NCBI GenBank assembly: GCA_002381765.1 | Contig: DFXX01000049.1 | Coordinates: 7,400-37,122 of the forward strand | Source: Bacteriovoracaceae bacterium UBA4097 | Lineage (GTDB): Bacteria; Bdellovibrionota; Bacteriovoracia; Bacteriovoracales; Bacteriovoracaceae | Length of the DNA: 29,723 nucleotides | Direction of reading: 5' to 3' | In this document: piece after piece, positions 8,161 through 15,294 of the stretch | Layout of the letters: each line of letters opens with the position of its first letter | Numbering within the stretch: position 1 is the first letter of the stretch | Translations under genes and position numbers: made by a program | The notes under the pieces: model-generated | Database searches by the model: none | The model's input: only the letters and a program-made list of their open reading frames with translations | What the model was told of the DNA's origin: nothing

Positions 8161-8664
8161 ATGAAAATCATGATAATCACTGCGAGTGAGAAAAAAAATC
8201 TCGATCTTGCAAAAAAATTTGAAGAAACATTCACCCATTTAAATATTCAGACGGAGATCTTAAACCTTCTGGATCTTGACCTACCCCTTTATAACTCTAG
8301 AGCTGAGGAGTTACATTCAGGAGCTGAGCTCTTAGGACAAAGCTATCAGAAGATTAAAGATGCGAAGGGTTTTGTCTTTATATCTCCAGAATATAACGGT
8401 AGCACTCCTCCGGTATTTAATAACTTTCTAGCATGGCTAAGTCGCGCATCAAAAGACTGGCGAGAATGCTTGAACACCAAGGCGGCTCTCATTGCAACCT
8501 TCTCTGGTGGAGGTGGCTTCAATGTTTTACAGGCCATGAGAAGTCAGCTTTCTTTCATAGGAATGAATGTCCTGGGCCGGCAGATTCTGACTCATTCAAA
8601 TAAGCCTTTGGAAGAATCCTCCTTAAAGGGTGTATGCCAGGAACTCATCAAGCATTCAATTTAG
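8161..8664 (+). CDS. NAD(P)H-dependent FMN reductase-like flavoprotein
   Basis: A 167-residue flavodoxin-fold protein of the NADPH-dependent FMN reductase family (ArsH/ChrR/azoreductase relatives). These proteins bind FMN and reduce quinones, chromate or azo compounds with NAD(P)H. The family signature FISPEYNGSTPPVFNNFLAW is at about 73-92, followed by a glycine-rich FSGGGG turn. The N-terminus MIITASEKKN is at the phosphate-loop position, though less Gly/Ser-rich than usual. The Shine-Dalgarno is poor; a three-codon ORF (ATG AAA CAA TGA) overlaps the start as AATGA. It lies 42 bases after the MscS gene and may be in the same transcript. The 3' end overlaps the convergent thioesterase gene by 17 bases. 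The substrate is unknown. Confidence 0.88.
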   Translation: MKIMIITASEKKNLDLAKKFEETFTHLNIQTEILNLLDLDLPLYNSRAEELHSGAELLGQSYQKIKDAKGFVFISPEYNGSTPPVFNNFLAWLSRASKDWRECLNTKAALIATFSGGGGFNVLQAMRSQLSFIGMNVLGRQILTHSNKPLEESSLKGVCQELIKHSI

Positions 8665-9391
8665 TGTAATAGAGATAGGCGGTAAAAATGATTTTACCGT
8701 CAGACTCCCTTCTCCCTTGAAAATAGGTCTTAAACGACTCCTCAAGATTTTTATCCTCAACTCCCTTCTCGATAAAAATATTATCACTTAGTTTACTTTC
8801 CGCCAGAAAGTTGACAGCATAATCTGTAAGGAGATGGCCGAAGTGATTGTTAAAGGGAATGGCGTCAAGAATCCACTGAGCATATTTGGTATTATTCACA
8901 TGCATATTAAGATCGATATCAGAGTTTCTCACCTTAAAGCCTGTAAGTAACTCCCCCTTAAAGCTAGGTATCTTATGGGAGTCAAAACTAACAGTTCCCA
9001 TATCCTCAATTTGAAAGAGAAATTTTGTTCTATCGAAATTCACAGGTCTTCGAGTTAAACCGTCTAGGCTTACCCATCTGGTAGTACATTCTCCAATGCA
9101 GTTCTCGCCCATATGGATAGTAAATTCACGATTTGAAGAAGCTCCGTCCTGAAGCCTTAGCCAAGTCTTTATGGTTATCGTTTCGTGGTTTTGCGGCCAG
9201 TACTTCATGTGAAGCTTTTGCCTGGTCAATACCCAAAACATATTCATTCGTATCATATCAGCGAAGCCAAAACCTAATTTTTCAGCGTGCTCAGCTGCGA
9301 TATCTTGCAGGAGATTGAGGAGTTGATAAAGCCCCAACTTTCCTTGGGCATTAGTGAGGAATGTCGAAATCTCATACTGCTTTTGGTACAT
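8648..9391 (-). CDS. Acyl-ACP thioesterase (FAT family, double hotdog)
   Basis: A 247-residue protein of the plant/bacterial acyl-ACP thioesterase family, which hydrolyses acyl-ACP to free fatty acid. The N-terminal hotdog (about 1-130) has the typical LLNLLQDIAAEHAEKLG helix and WVLTRQKLHM. The C-terminal hotdog carries RNSDIDLNMHVNNTKY. D160, N162 and H164 in DLNMH align with the catalytic Asp-x-Asn-x-His of plant FatB, so the active site looks complete. The length matches bacterial members. The start overlaps the 3' end of the upstream single-hotdog thioesterase gene by 20 bases, so the two are co-transcribed and probably coupled. Chain-length specificity cannot be read from sequence alone. 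Confidence 0.88.
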   Translation of the reverse strand: MYQKQYEISTFLTNAQGKLGLYQLLNLLQDIAAEHAEKLGFGFADMIRMNMFWVLTRQKLHMKYWPQNHETITIKTWLRLQDGASSNREFTIHMGENCIGECTTRWVSLDGLTRRPVNFDRTKFLFQIEDMGTVSFDSHKIPSFKGELLTGFKVRNSDIDLNMHVNNTKYAQWILDAIPFNNHFGHLLTDYAVNFLAESKLSDNIFIEKGVEDKNLEESFKTYFQGRRESDGKIIFTAYLYYTKLNA

Positions 9392-9809
9392 CGGTAACCA
9401 ACATTGTTATACGACCGGATGAGATAAGTTTACCCAGTTGATTAGTTATAGTGACATCCCAAATTTGGGTGGTTCTCCCGATATGCACGCTACTACTTTT
9501 AGCAGTCAGTTTATCACCAGGTCGGGCCACTCCTATATGATTTGCATTTACCTGGATTCCAAACGTATTTTGTTTTTTTAAGTCGATATACAGGCATGAG
9601 CTCACACTCCCCAGCGTCTCTATTAGCACTAAGGATACTCCACCATTCATAATCTTTCCAGGTCTCAGGTGTCTTTCATCTACCACCAATTCTCCTGTCA
9701 CCGAGTTATCTGAGACCTGGACAATTTCTATTCCGAACGATTCTGGCAACTGATCTTTCATGAAATTGTGCCTAATCATTTCTAACGTAACATTATTATT
9801 TGTAACCAT
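9372..9809 (-). CDS. Single-hotdog thioesterase of the PaaI/YdiI (MenI-like) family
   Basis: 145 residues. The family hydrolyses acyl-CoA thioesters such as phenylacetyl-CoA derivatives or 1,4-dihydroxy-2-naphthoyl-CoA. The core GKIMNGGVSLVLIETLGSVS matches the YdiI pattern HGGASVVLAE-x-GS: the catalytic Glu is present (E64), but the conserved His preceding GG is Asn (N55). The later block VNANHIGVARPGDKLTA is also typical. The start has AGAGG seven bases upstream. It is the first gene of a two-gene unit with the FAT thioesterase and is divergent from the DUF427 gene. The physiological substrate is unknown. Confidence 0.85.
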   Translation of the reverse strand: MVTNNNVTLEMIRHNFMKDQLPESFGIEIVQVSDNSVTGELVVDERHLRPGKIMNGGVSLVLIETLGSVSSCLYIDLKKQNTFGIQVNANHIGVARPGDKLTAKSSSVHIGRTTQIWDVTITNQLGKLISSGRITMLVTDVPKAV

Positions 9810-9941
9810 TTATTATCCTCTTACATGATAGATTTCCTAATTTCTCCACTTTATCTATTTCTTAATTTTCTGTATAGCCCAGGGATGAAAGACGAGCATG
9901 GCATCATTATCGCAGGAAAGTTATCAGCGAAGGAGGTGTAT

Positions 9942-10313
9942 ATGTTATCACCAGGATTAGAACAATATCCCGATCATCATGTTGTCGTGGGACCCCTATC
10001 TAAACGAGTGGAAATTTTTATAGAAGGTGAAAAAGTTGTGGAAACCAGATCAGCACTCATCGTTCATGAGACAGATTGTGATCCCGTGGTCTATGTGCCC
10101 CGTTCGGAAATAATCGATCTTACTTTCCGGAAAATCGATGACTATCACTGTCCATTCAAGGGGAGAGCTGAGATATACAATGTTAAACATGGATCTCGGG
10201 AATTAAAGAATGCGGCTTGGGCCTATGAAGCACCCTATGATGATTACCAGGAACTTAAGGGATACATAGCTTTTTATCCTAAGAAGGTCCAAGAGCTTAG
10301 GATTACCGGTTGA
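9942..10313 (+). CDS. DUF427 domain protein
   Basis: A 123-residue protein matching DUF427. The hallmark block YHCPFKGRAEIYNV is followed by NAAWAYEAPYDD and LKGYIAFYPKKV; the family is common but functionally uncharacterised. The N-terminal half (VVVGPLSKRVEIFIEGEKVV) also fits. The ATG at 9942 has a perfect AGGAGG five bases upstream and begins just before the domain. An in-frame ATG at 9825 would add 39 hydrophobic residues with no ribosome-binding site, so it was not used. The gene is divergent from the thioesterase pair, leaving a 132-base shared promoter region. Confidence 0.82.
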   Translation: MLSPGLEQYPDHHVVVGPLSKRVEIFIEGEKVVETRSALIVHETDCDPVVYVPRSEIIDLTFRKIDDYHCPFKGRAEIYNVKHGSRELKNAAWAYEAPYDDYQELKGYIAFYPKKVQELRITG

Positions 10314-10333
10314 ACTTGTTAAAACGAGAAGAA

Positions 10334-10474
10334 TTAAGATAGACCAGCATCGATATTAAGTTCTTCTTCTTTACGAGTTCGATCTGTACGCTCGTTGCCA
10401 TATTTAGGCTTGACCGGAGTTTTCTTTTTCTTCGGTTGGGCCTTTAATCTATTTTTAATTTTTTTTATATTCAT
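10334..10474 (-). CDS. Small basic protein, 46 residues
   Basis: An ATG-to-TAA frame of 46 codons encoding a Lys/Arg-rich N-terminal half (RLKAQPKKKKTPVKPKYG) and a mixed, acidic C-terminal end (RKEEELNIDAGLS). It starts 14 bases after the stop of the BON gene on the same strand, so it is probably the last gene of the Csp-like operon. A weak purine-rich stretch (GTGAGAA) precedes the ATG. No family is recognised. The basic tail suggests nucleic-acid or membrane-surface contact, which is only inference. It may be non-coding, but the codon use looks natural. Confidence 0.5.
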   Translation of the reverse strand: MNIKKIKNRLKAQPKKKKTPVKPKYGNERTDRTRKEEELNIDAGLS

Positions 10475-10488
10475 AGTAGTTCTCACAC

Positions 10489-10737
10489 CTATTTGTGGAT
10501 ATTAATGACCTTGAGATTATTAGTGATATGCAAAACCCCTGCTACTTCAATGGCCATATCATTGACCATTTTCTTCTTTTCTTCAGAATCGACATCTCCA
10601 TAAAGAATAATTTCCTCACCTTCCACATCAACTAGAACATTATCATCGGCCAAGAGACGGCTCTTTCTAATTTCTTCACTGACGTTTTCCCGAATAAGTT
10701 CAAAGTCTGATACTCGTTGGCTTTTACTTTCCATCAT
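10489..10737 (-). CDS. Small BON domain protein
   Basis: 82 residues, essentially one BON domain (about 15-80) with the VDVEGEEIILYGDVDSEEKKKMV strand-turn-helix and HITNNLKVI at the end. BON domains bind phospholipid or envelope surfaces in OsmY and other proteins. There is no signal peptide, so it is predicted cytosolic, unlike OsmY. The gene overlaps the 3' end of the upstream Cys-containing gene by 14 bases, and GGAAATGA precedes the ATG, so it is coupled to the Csp-like operon. Confidence 0.83.
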   Translation of the reverse strand: MMESKSQRVSDFELIRENVSEEIRKSRLLADDNVLVDVEGEEIILYGDVDSEEKKKMVNDMAIEVAGVLHITNNLKVINIHK

Positions 10738-11050
10738 TCATTTCCGTTTGATGTTGGTAGGAGGCGCGCAAGTAGTGATTAATTCGCTCAAACTTTCTAT
10801 CGATTTCATCCATGGAAAATGCTGTTTGAGGATCAAGACAATCGATGCAAACCGAAGCACATAAAAAGCAAATCATGTCTCCGTATATTTCATTATTAAG
10901 ATTATTTTTGCAAATGATATTGCACTCAAGCATCTTAATCGCCTGATCCACGTCAAAGTTATCCTCATAAAGAGTGATATATTTTCTGAGAGATCTTTCG
11001 CATATATCGAGATAATCCCCGGGGGGAGTTGCTAGAACTTCCTGTTCCAT
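10724..11050 (-). CDS. Cys-containing helical protein, divergent relative of four-helix-bundle Csp proteins
   Basis: 108 residues, predicted all-helical, with seven Cys: one in DICERS, two in LECNIICKNN and four in MICFLCASVCIDCLD. The spaced Cys on helices and the location directly after two related genes suggest a degenerate member of the four-helix-bundle copper-binding (Csp/DUF326) group. Sequence similarity is too weak for a firm family call. There is no signal peptide. GAGGAAA precedes the ATG by about six bases. It follows the previous gene by 13 bases and overlaps the BON gene downstream. Confidence 0.68.
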   Translation of the reverse strand: MEQEVLATPPGDYLDICERSLRKYITLYEDNFDVDQAIKMLECNIICKNNLNNEIYGDMICFLCASVCIDCLDPQTAFSMDEIDRKFERINHYLRASYQHQTEMNDGK

Positions 11051-11063
11051 AAGGTTTCCTCAC

Positions 11064-11426
11064 TTACAACTGTCTGCAGGAATCGGCGCAGTTTTTCAGG
11101 GCTTCAACTGTTTGATCTATATCCGGATTCCCTTGATAGCCATTAATCCCTTCTCTGACTTGATCACATGACATGGCAACCATTTGGGCCAGTGCACTTC
11201 TCTCTGAGAACCCCATCAAAAGGGACCTATACGTTTGCTGAGTCAAGTGAAGATTCTCCATGATCAAAGTGAGGAGCTGAGGATTGTTATGGCTGCCTTT
11301 ATGTCTTAGACAATAATCCAACATACCTGAAACCTGAAGATAAGATCTGCGGCATTCATCAATACAGATATCTTCAATGCTTCCGGTATGCAGGGAACCA
11401 CTGCTGCTTTCAAGTACTACTTCCAT
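11064..11426 (-). CDS. Four-helix-bundle Cys protein, Csp-like paralogue with reduced Cys set
   Basis: 120 residues, mostly helical, with six Cys (IC-x3-C at the start of helix 1, DYC, MSC, and NC-x3-C in NCADSCRQL at the C-terminus). The closing CADSCR motif is shared with the neighbouring 16-Cys protein, supporting common ancestry. It keeps too few Cys for high-capacity copper storage, so metal sensing, a chaperone role or heteromer formation are alternatives. A GGGGGAAAT Shine-Dalgarno region precedes the ATG. It begins nine bases after the upstream gene stop. No signal peptide. Confidence 0.72.
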   Translation of the reverse strand: MEVVLESSSGSLHTGSIEDICIDECRRSYLQVSGMLDYCLRHKGSHNNPQLLTLIMENLHLTQQTYRSLLMGFSERSALAQMVAMSCDQVREGINGYQGNPDIDQTVEALKNCADSCRQL

Positions 11427-11435
11427 ATTTCCCCC

Positions 11436-11792
11436 TTAATGGGCCATACTCCGACATGAATCAGCACATCTTCGACAAACATCAGCGCATTCTTGCATCA
11501 TTTTGTCGTTATCCATCTTGCTGCAAGAATCGGCACAAGAATCACAAACTTTGGCACAAAGTTGACAATGCTCATGGGAAAAAGGAGCATTCGACATCAT
11601 TAGAGTTGCGCTCATGCGACACATATCTATGCATTCCATCATAATTTTTAAGTGATCGGGCTCTACATGCTCGCCCCCTCGATTTATGCAATGAGAGATT
11701 GTCCTGGTACAAGTTTCAAAGCAGCTCATGCAATCCCGAATACAGCGCTCCATATTCGTTCCAATTTCCTTACCTTCAGAGAGTGTTTCCAT
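11436..11792 (-). CDS. Cytosolic four-helix-bundle copper-storage-like protein (Csp3/DUF326 type)
   Basis: 118 residues with 16 Cys, mostly in C-x2-C or C-x3-C spacing along predicted helices (ERCIRDCMSCFETC, ECIDMC, HCQLCAKVCDSCADSC, ECADVCRRCADSC). This is the pattern of the DUF326 / Csp family, tetrameric four-helix bundles that can bind many Cu(I) ions inside the bundle. The absence of a signal peptide points to the cytosolic Csp3 type. CAGGAGG precedes the ATG by about seven bases. It is the first gene of a five-gene operon of Csp-like proteins, a BON protein and a small basic peptide. The family role in copper storage is established for other bacteria; the metal here is inference. Confidence 0.87.
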   Translation of the reverse strand: METLSEGKEIGTNMERCIRDCMSCFETCTRTISHCINRGGEHVEPDHLKIMMECIDMCRMSATLMMSNAPFSHEHCQLCAKVCDSCADSCSKMDNDKMMQECADVCRRCADSCRSMAH

Positions 11793-11894
11793 ATTTCCTC
11801 CTGGTTACTCTGAAGCAGATTATTCAGAGGGCAAGGGCGACAGTAAATGAAGCTACGATCAATTTCTTCTAGCAACATTTCTTGAGCAAATTGA

Positions 11895-12728
11895 CTAGAA
11901 GCCCGTGGTCCCATTTAGGCCGCCTATTGTTCCACCGGCCGAGCCATCTATTCCTCCAACAGTTCCACCAACTCCACCCGTAGTACCACCTACCGAGCCA
12001 GTTAATGAACCAGTTGCTCCTCCTACGGTTCCACCGTCAACAGAACCCGCGACTCCTCCGGCAGTTCCCCCCACCGTTCCTCCAGCTGCTGTACCACCCA
12101 CTACTCCCGCCGAACTCCCTCCAAAGGTTGATCCGGTCAAGGTACCAGCAGTGGTCCCAACAGTTGCACTCCCAGAGGTCGTTGTCGTTCCCGCGGTAGT
12201 TGTACCCGTAGTTCCATTGGTATTATCTGATCTGATGATAGGGCCGCAGGCCAGAGGAAAGAAAGAAGACGCACTGGTTGTAGTTGAACCAATAGCAAAG
12301 GCATAGACCAGAAGCGACTTACCCTCTACCGCTTCCCCTGGGACGAGGTCTCGAAAAAGAGCGGCCCGGGTTCCATTCTCGGTATAGTTATAACTTTTAG
12401 TTTCGACTGTTCCCGTGGTGGGAGGGTTACCTACAAATTCTTCACAAGGTGTATTGGTTACGATCACCTGGCCTTGAACAAGATTCTGAGGGAAGCCTTC
12501 CATTTCAATCTGAAGATGAGCATTATTTCCAGCTAAATCCAAGGTGGCTGCTCCCTCTACAAAGCTCAAGGAGGAAATAGGCCGGAGGGTGGCAAAATAT
12601 TTACCTCCAGAATTATCGTCTTCGTTCTGACTATTGTTATCATTGTCATCCCAATAGCCTTCACTAAAAGGACTATCATCTCCGCAGGCGATGAAGAGAA
12701 ATAATAATAAGAAAGCAAATAACTTCAT
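11895..12728 (-). CDS. Predicted lipoprotein with Gly/Thr-rich low-complexity C-terminus
   Basis: 277 residues from the ATG at 12728, which has a GGAAGGG ribosome-binding site six bases upstream; the ATG at 12734 lies directly against that site and was not used. The signal peptide ends in a lipobox-like FIAC, and the Cys is followed by Gly-Asp-Asp. An Asp/Asn/Glu-rich linker (about 18-42) precedes a globular domain at about 45-165 (HLQIEMEGFPQ, LLVYAFAIGS) that contains two Cys. The last 110 residues are almost entirely Gly, Thr, Ser, Ala and Val in GGT/VGG-type units. The tail may be a flexible or beta-helical surface stalk. No family is recognised. Confidence 0.75.
   Translation of the reverse strand: MKLFAFLLLFLFIACGDDSPFSEGYWDDNDNNSQNEDDNSGGKYFATLRPISSLSFVEGAATLDLAGNNAHLQIEMEGFPQNLVQGQVIVTNTPCEEFVGNPPTTGTVETKSYNYTENGTRAALFRDLVPGEAVEGKSLLVYAFAIGSTTTSASSFFPLACGPIIRSDNTNGTTGTTTAGTTTTSGSATVGTTAGTLTGSTFGGSSAGVVGGTAAGGTVGGTAGGVAGSVDGGTVGGATGSLTGSVGGTTGGVGGTVGGIDGSAGGTIGGLNGTTGF
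11898..12227. repeat. Degenerate short tandem repeats encoding Gly/Thr-rich tail
   Basis: A 330-base compositional repeat made of imperfect 6- to 12-base units, seen on the plus strand as recurring CCACC, GTTCC and CCTCC blocks. It encodes the GGT/VGG-rich C-terminal 110 residues of the lipoprotein. The long opposite-strand reading frame here, rich in Pro and Val, is a by-product of the repeat. Such tracts often vary in copy number between strains. Confidence 0.75.
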
Positions 12729-12848
12729 ATGCATCCCTTCCTTCTGAGAAATTCTATAAGCATCATAGCTAACAAGTTAATTACTTGAGAAACACTTCAT
12801 CCTGAAAGTTGCATGAAGAAAAAAACTAAATATATCAAACTTAATTGT

Positions 12849-12872
12849 AGCTGAAGCTCTTCTCCTTCAGCT
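12849..12872. promoter_or_regulatory. Inverted repeat in the divergent intergenic region
   Basis: AGCTGAAG and CTTCAGCT, a perfect 8-base inverted repeat around an 8-base loop, sit about 50 bases upstream of the DUF2267 start. No T-run follows on either strand, so it is more likely an operator or RNA leader structure than a terminator. The rest of 12729-12924 shows no gene. Confidence 0.35.
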
Positions 12873-12924
12873 TCCTCATAAGAGCATTTAGTCATAACCT
12901 TATGGCATGAAGCAGGAGGAAACC

Positions 12925-13347
12925 ATGATTCACAATATTAGAGCGATTCAGAAGACTTATGACAAAGTAAGTGACTGCATTTCTAGACTTATGAAAAGCC
13001 ACCAATTTCAGGATGAGAATAAAGCATTTGTGATTCTGAGAGCAACTCTTAAGGCCTTGCGAGACCGCTTGACCACGGAGGAAGCTTTGCATTTAGGAGC
13101 TCAGCTGCCGGCCCTCCTTAGAGGTTTTTACTATGAAGGCTGGACCTTAAATGAGCAGTCGAGAATCAGAACAAAGGAAGAGTTTATCAATGATGTGAGG
13201 TTTCATCTAAATGGTCATGAAGATATCGATCTGGATATTGCAACTCCTCTGGCACTCAAGATCATTCTAGATATGATCGATCAAGGCGAAGCAATAGAAG
13301 TCCTTCATCAATTACCCAGGGAGATTCAGGAGTTATGCCCAGAATAA
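12925..13347 (+). CDS. DUF2267 domain protein
   Basis: 140 residues, nearly all DUF2267. The family block LRATLKALRDRLTTEEALHLGAQLP is followed by LLRGFYYEGW, and a second helical half carries DVRFHL and PLALKIILDMI. The function is unknown; the family is often found beside BON, universal stress and other envelope-stress genes, as here. The ATG at 12925 has AGGAGG five bases upstream and is preferred to the ATG at 12907. The gene converges with the cardiolipin synthase gene, their stops one base apart. Confidence 0.88.
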   Translation: MIHNIRAIQKTYDKVSDCISRLMKSHQFQDENKAFVILRATLKALRDRLTTEEALHLGAQLPALLRGFYYEGWTLNEQSRIRTKEEFINDVRFHLNGHEDIDLDIATPLALKIILDMIDQGEAIEVLHQLPREIQELCPE

Positions 13348-13348
13348 T

Positions 13349-14818
13349 TTAGAGAACTGGTGCCAGGAGATTGACCGTTCTTTCACTAATCTTCTTTAAG
13401 AGGGTTTTATTCCTAAAATCTTCTGGTTTTAATTCTTTTGCTTTAGAAAAATCATTCTGGAGCATTCGTTCCATATCATAAATAAACTTCTCATCGCTAG
13501 AAGCAGTGGTTACTTCGAAATTTATAAACATACTTCGAAAATCGAAATTTGCCGAACCCACAACTCCAAGAGTCTCATCAATGAGCATGACTTTCTGGTG
13601 TAAAAATCCAATCTGATAGCTAAACACTCGAACACCATAGGTCAGCAGTCTTTCATAATAGATGTCGGCTACTGCGACGATAAAGGGATTGTCATTCTTT
13701 TTAGGCACAAGTATTCGAACATCCACTCCCCTGAGGGCTGCCATGGCCAGTGCATCCATCAAGCTTTGAGGAGGAACGATATAGGGATTTGAAATCCATA
13801 ATCTTTTAGTCGCTAAATCCACCATTGCAATATGATGTAAGAGGCATAAGGGCTTTTCTTCGACTGGTCCGGAACTAAAGAGAAGAACGTTAGCATTTCC
13901 ATCACAAGGTACCGTCTCCCATTGAATGTCGGCTTCACTTCCCTGAGAAGACAACCAGTCTTTTGCAAAGGCATACTGAGCTGGCCTTAAAGCAGGACCA
14001 CAAATTCTTACATTCGTGTCTCTCCAGGGGCCTATCTCTGGATACTTTCCTACATAATCATCGCCAATATTAAGTCCTCCAAAGAAACCAACTCTACCAT
14101 CGATGACCAAGATCTTTCTGTGATTTCTAAAATTTAGATGCCACTTATTTCTTTTAAACGGTTTAAAAAGACCAAGATTCACACCTGAATTCTTCATCTC
14201 ATCTAAAACTTTTTGAGACATACTGATTAGCACTTTTTCATATAGCAGATAGACCTTTACTCCTACTCTCGCCTTAGCACTCAAGGCGTCTGCAAACATT
14301 TTACCAGTATCATCAGTTCGAAAAATATAGACTTGAAGAATGATATACTTTTGGGCCTGATTTATTTCATCTATCATGGACTTATAAATCTTATCCCCAT
14401 CGACTAAAAGATCGATGGTATTTCTCCCGGTGAATCCAGAGCCAGTATGTCTTAAAAATCTTTCGAATTCTGCCAATGAAGGCTTTTTATGTTGAATGAC
14501 TTCCATATGAGAGAGATCAAACGTAGGCTCATTAGCTTCGTCAAGATAACGACGTCGACCGAAAATGATAAATAAGGGAATGGCCAGATAAGGAAAACCG
14601 ATTAGACCTATAAACCATGCAGTTGCTCCTTGAGAGGTCCGAGACTGGAACAAGGCATTGATGGCGAGATAGATACCCAGGAGGTGCACGGCAACATCTA
14701 ATAAGAAAGGAAAATCAAACAGATCGCTAAAGGCATTCAATATTAACTCCAGGCAACGGTAAGTTTGACAAGAATGATAAGCACGCTGGATGCCAAAGAT
14801 GAATAGCTGATTTCTCAT
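13349..14818 (-). CDS. cls: Cardiolipin synthase (phospholipase D family)
   Basis: Cardiolipin synthase condenses two phosphatidylglycerols (or PG with another phospholipid) at the inner membrane. From the ATG at 14818 it is about 489 residues. Two N-terminal membrane segments are present (LLDVAVHLLGIYLAINAL and WFIGLIGFPYLAIPLFIIFG, then GRRRY). Both HKD motifs are present: FRNHRKILVIDGRVGFFGG with NIGDDY, and FLHQKVMLIDETLGVVGSANFD with FRSMFINFE. The length matches ClsA-type enzymes (480-490). A TTG at 14842 would add eight residues; neither start has a clear ribosome-binding site. The first 30 residues before the membrane segments are atypical. It converges with the DUF2267 gene. Confidence 0.93.
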   Translation of the reverse strand: MRNQLFIFGIQRAYHSCQTYRCLELILNAFSDLFDFPFLLDVAVHLLGIYLAINALFQSRTSQGATAWFIGLIGFPYLAIPLFIIFGRRRYLDEANEPTFDLSHMEVIQHKKPSLAEFERFLRHTGSGFTGRNTIDLLVDGDKIYKSMIDEINQAQKYIILQVYIFRTDDTGKMFADALSAKARVGVKVYLLYEKVLISMSQKVLDEMKNSGVNLGLFKPFKRNKWHLNFRNHRKILVIDGRVGFFGGLNIGDDYVGKYPEIGPWRDTNVRICGPALRPAQYAFAKDWLSSQGSEADIQWETVPCDGNANVLLFSSGPVEEKPLCLLHHIAMVDLATKRLWISNPYIVPPQSLMDALAMAALRGVDVRILVPKKNDNPFIVAVADIYYERLLTYGVRVFSYQIGFLHQKVMLIDETLGVVGSANFDFRSMFINFEVTTASSDEKFIYDMERMLQNDFSKAKELKPEDFRNKTLLKKISERTVNLLAPVL

Positions 14819-14923
14819 TAAGAGATGAACTTCACGAGGCAATATGGGACAAAATTGAAAAGGCGGTGTGCAAAGGCAAAAATGATTAATACCCCTACAA
14901 TTTGAAGCAACAGGAGGAAGAAA

Positions 14924-15292
14924 ATGAATATTGGTAAAAAAGTTTGGGCCATTGCAGAAGGATATATTCCCTCAGAAAGTACTGGGCCGTCCCCTCAAAT
15001 GGAAAGCCATGAAACAGTTTGTATACTGAACGCCGGACAAGTCGATGCAAATGTAGAAATTATGATCTACTTTTCCGATCGAAATCCAGTTGGTCCTTAT
15101 AAAATTCTCGTAGAAGGTGGCAGGACTAAACATGTCCGCTTCAATAATTTAAAAGATCCTGCTCCCATTCCAAAAGATACCGATTTTGCGAGTACTATTA
15201 AATCCACCGCTCCTATCGTAGTCCAACATACTAGACTCGATAGCCGACAGGCCGCAAACGCTCTGCTAAGCACCATTGCTTATTTTGATTGA
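14924..15292 (+). CDS. Sensory rhodopsin transducer (ASRT) family protein
   Basis: 122 residues matching the Anabaena sensory rhodopsin transducer family over its whole length: VWAIAEGYIP, SHETVCILNAG, IMIYFSDRNPVGPYKI, RTKHVRFNNL and VVQHTRLDSRQAANALLSTIAY. ASRT forms a small soluble beta-sandwich tetramer that interacts with the sensory rhodopsin in Anabaena. Homologues are widespread in bacteria without a rhodopsin gene and have unknown partners. No rhodopsin is present in this window. AGGAGGAAG precedes the ATG by a few bases. The downstream PerM-type gene starts two bases after the stop, so the two are probably translationally coupled. Confidence 0.92.
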   Translation: MNIGKKVWAIAEGYIPSESTGPSPQMESHETVCILNAGQVDANVEIMIYFSDRNPVGPYKILVEGGRTKHVRFNNLKDPAPIPKDTDFASTIKSTAPIVVQHTRLDSRQAANALLSTIAYFD

Positions 15293-15294
15293 TT

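Noticed and set aside
9825..9941. N-terminal hydrophobic extension of the DUF427 gene from an ATG at 9825
   Set aside because: No ribosome-binding site precedes 9825, whereas a perfect AGGAGG precedes 9942, where the DUF427 domain begins.
11726..11914. 62-residue minus-strand frame spanning the gap between the lipoprotein and the Csp-like gene
   Set aside because: It overlaps the strongly supported 16-Cys gene by 66 bases in another frame, and the AGGAGG in the overlap serves the Csp-like start. No homology recognised.
11905..12306. Long plus-strand Pro/Val-rich frame opposite the Gly/Thr-repeat lipoprotein
   Set aside because: Its composition is the simple complement of the repeat in the minus-strand gene. 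It lacks a ribosome-binding site, while the minus-strand frame has a signal peptide and lipobox.
12849..12872. 8-base inverted repeat as an intrinsic terminator
   Set aside because: It lies between divergent genes and has no T-run on either side; kept only as a possible operator.
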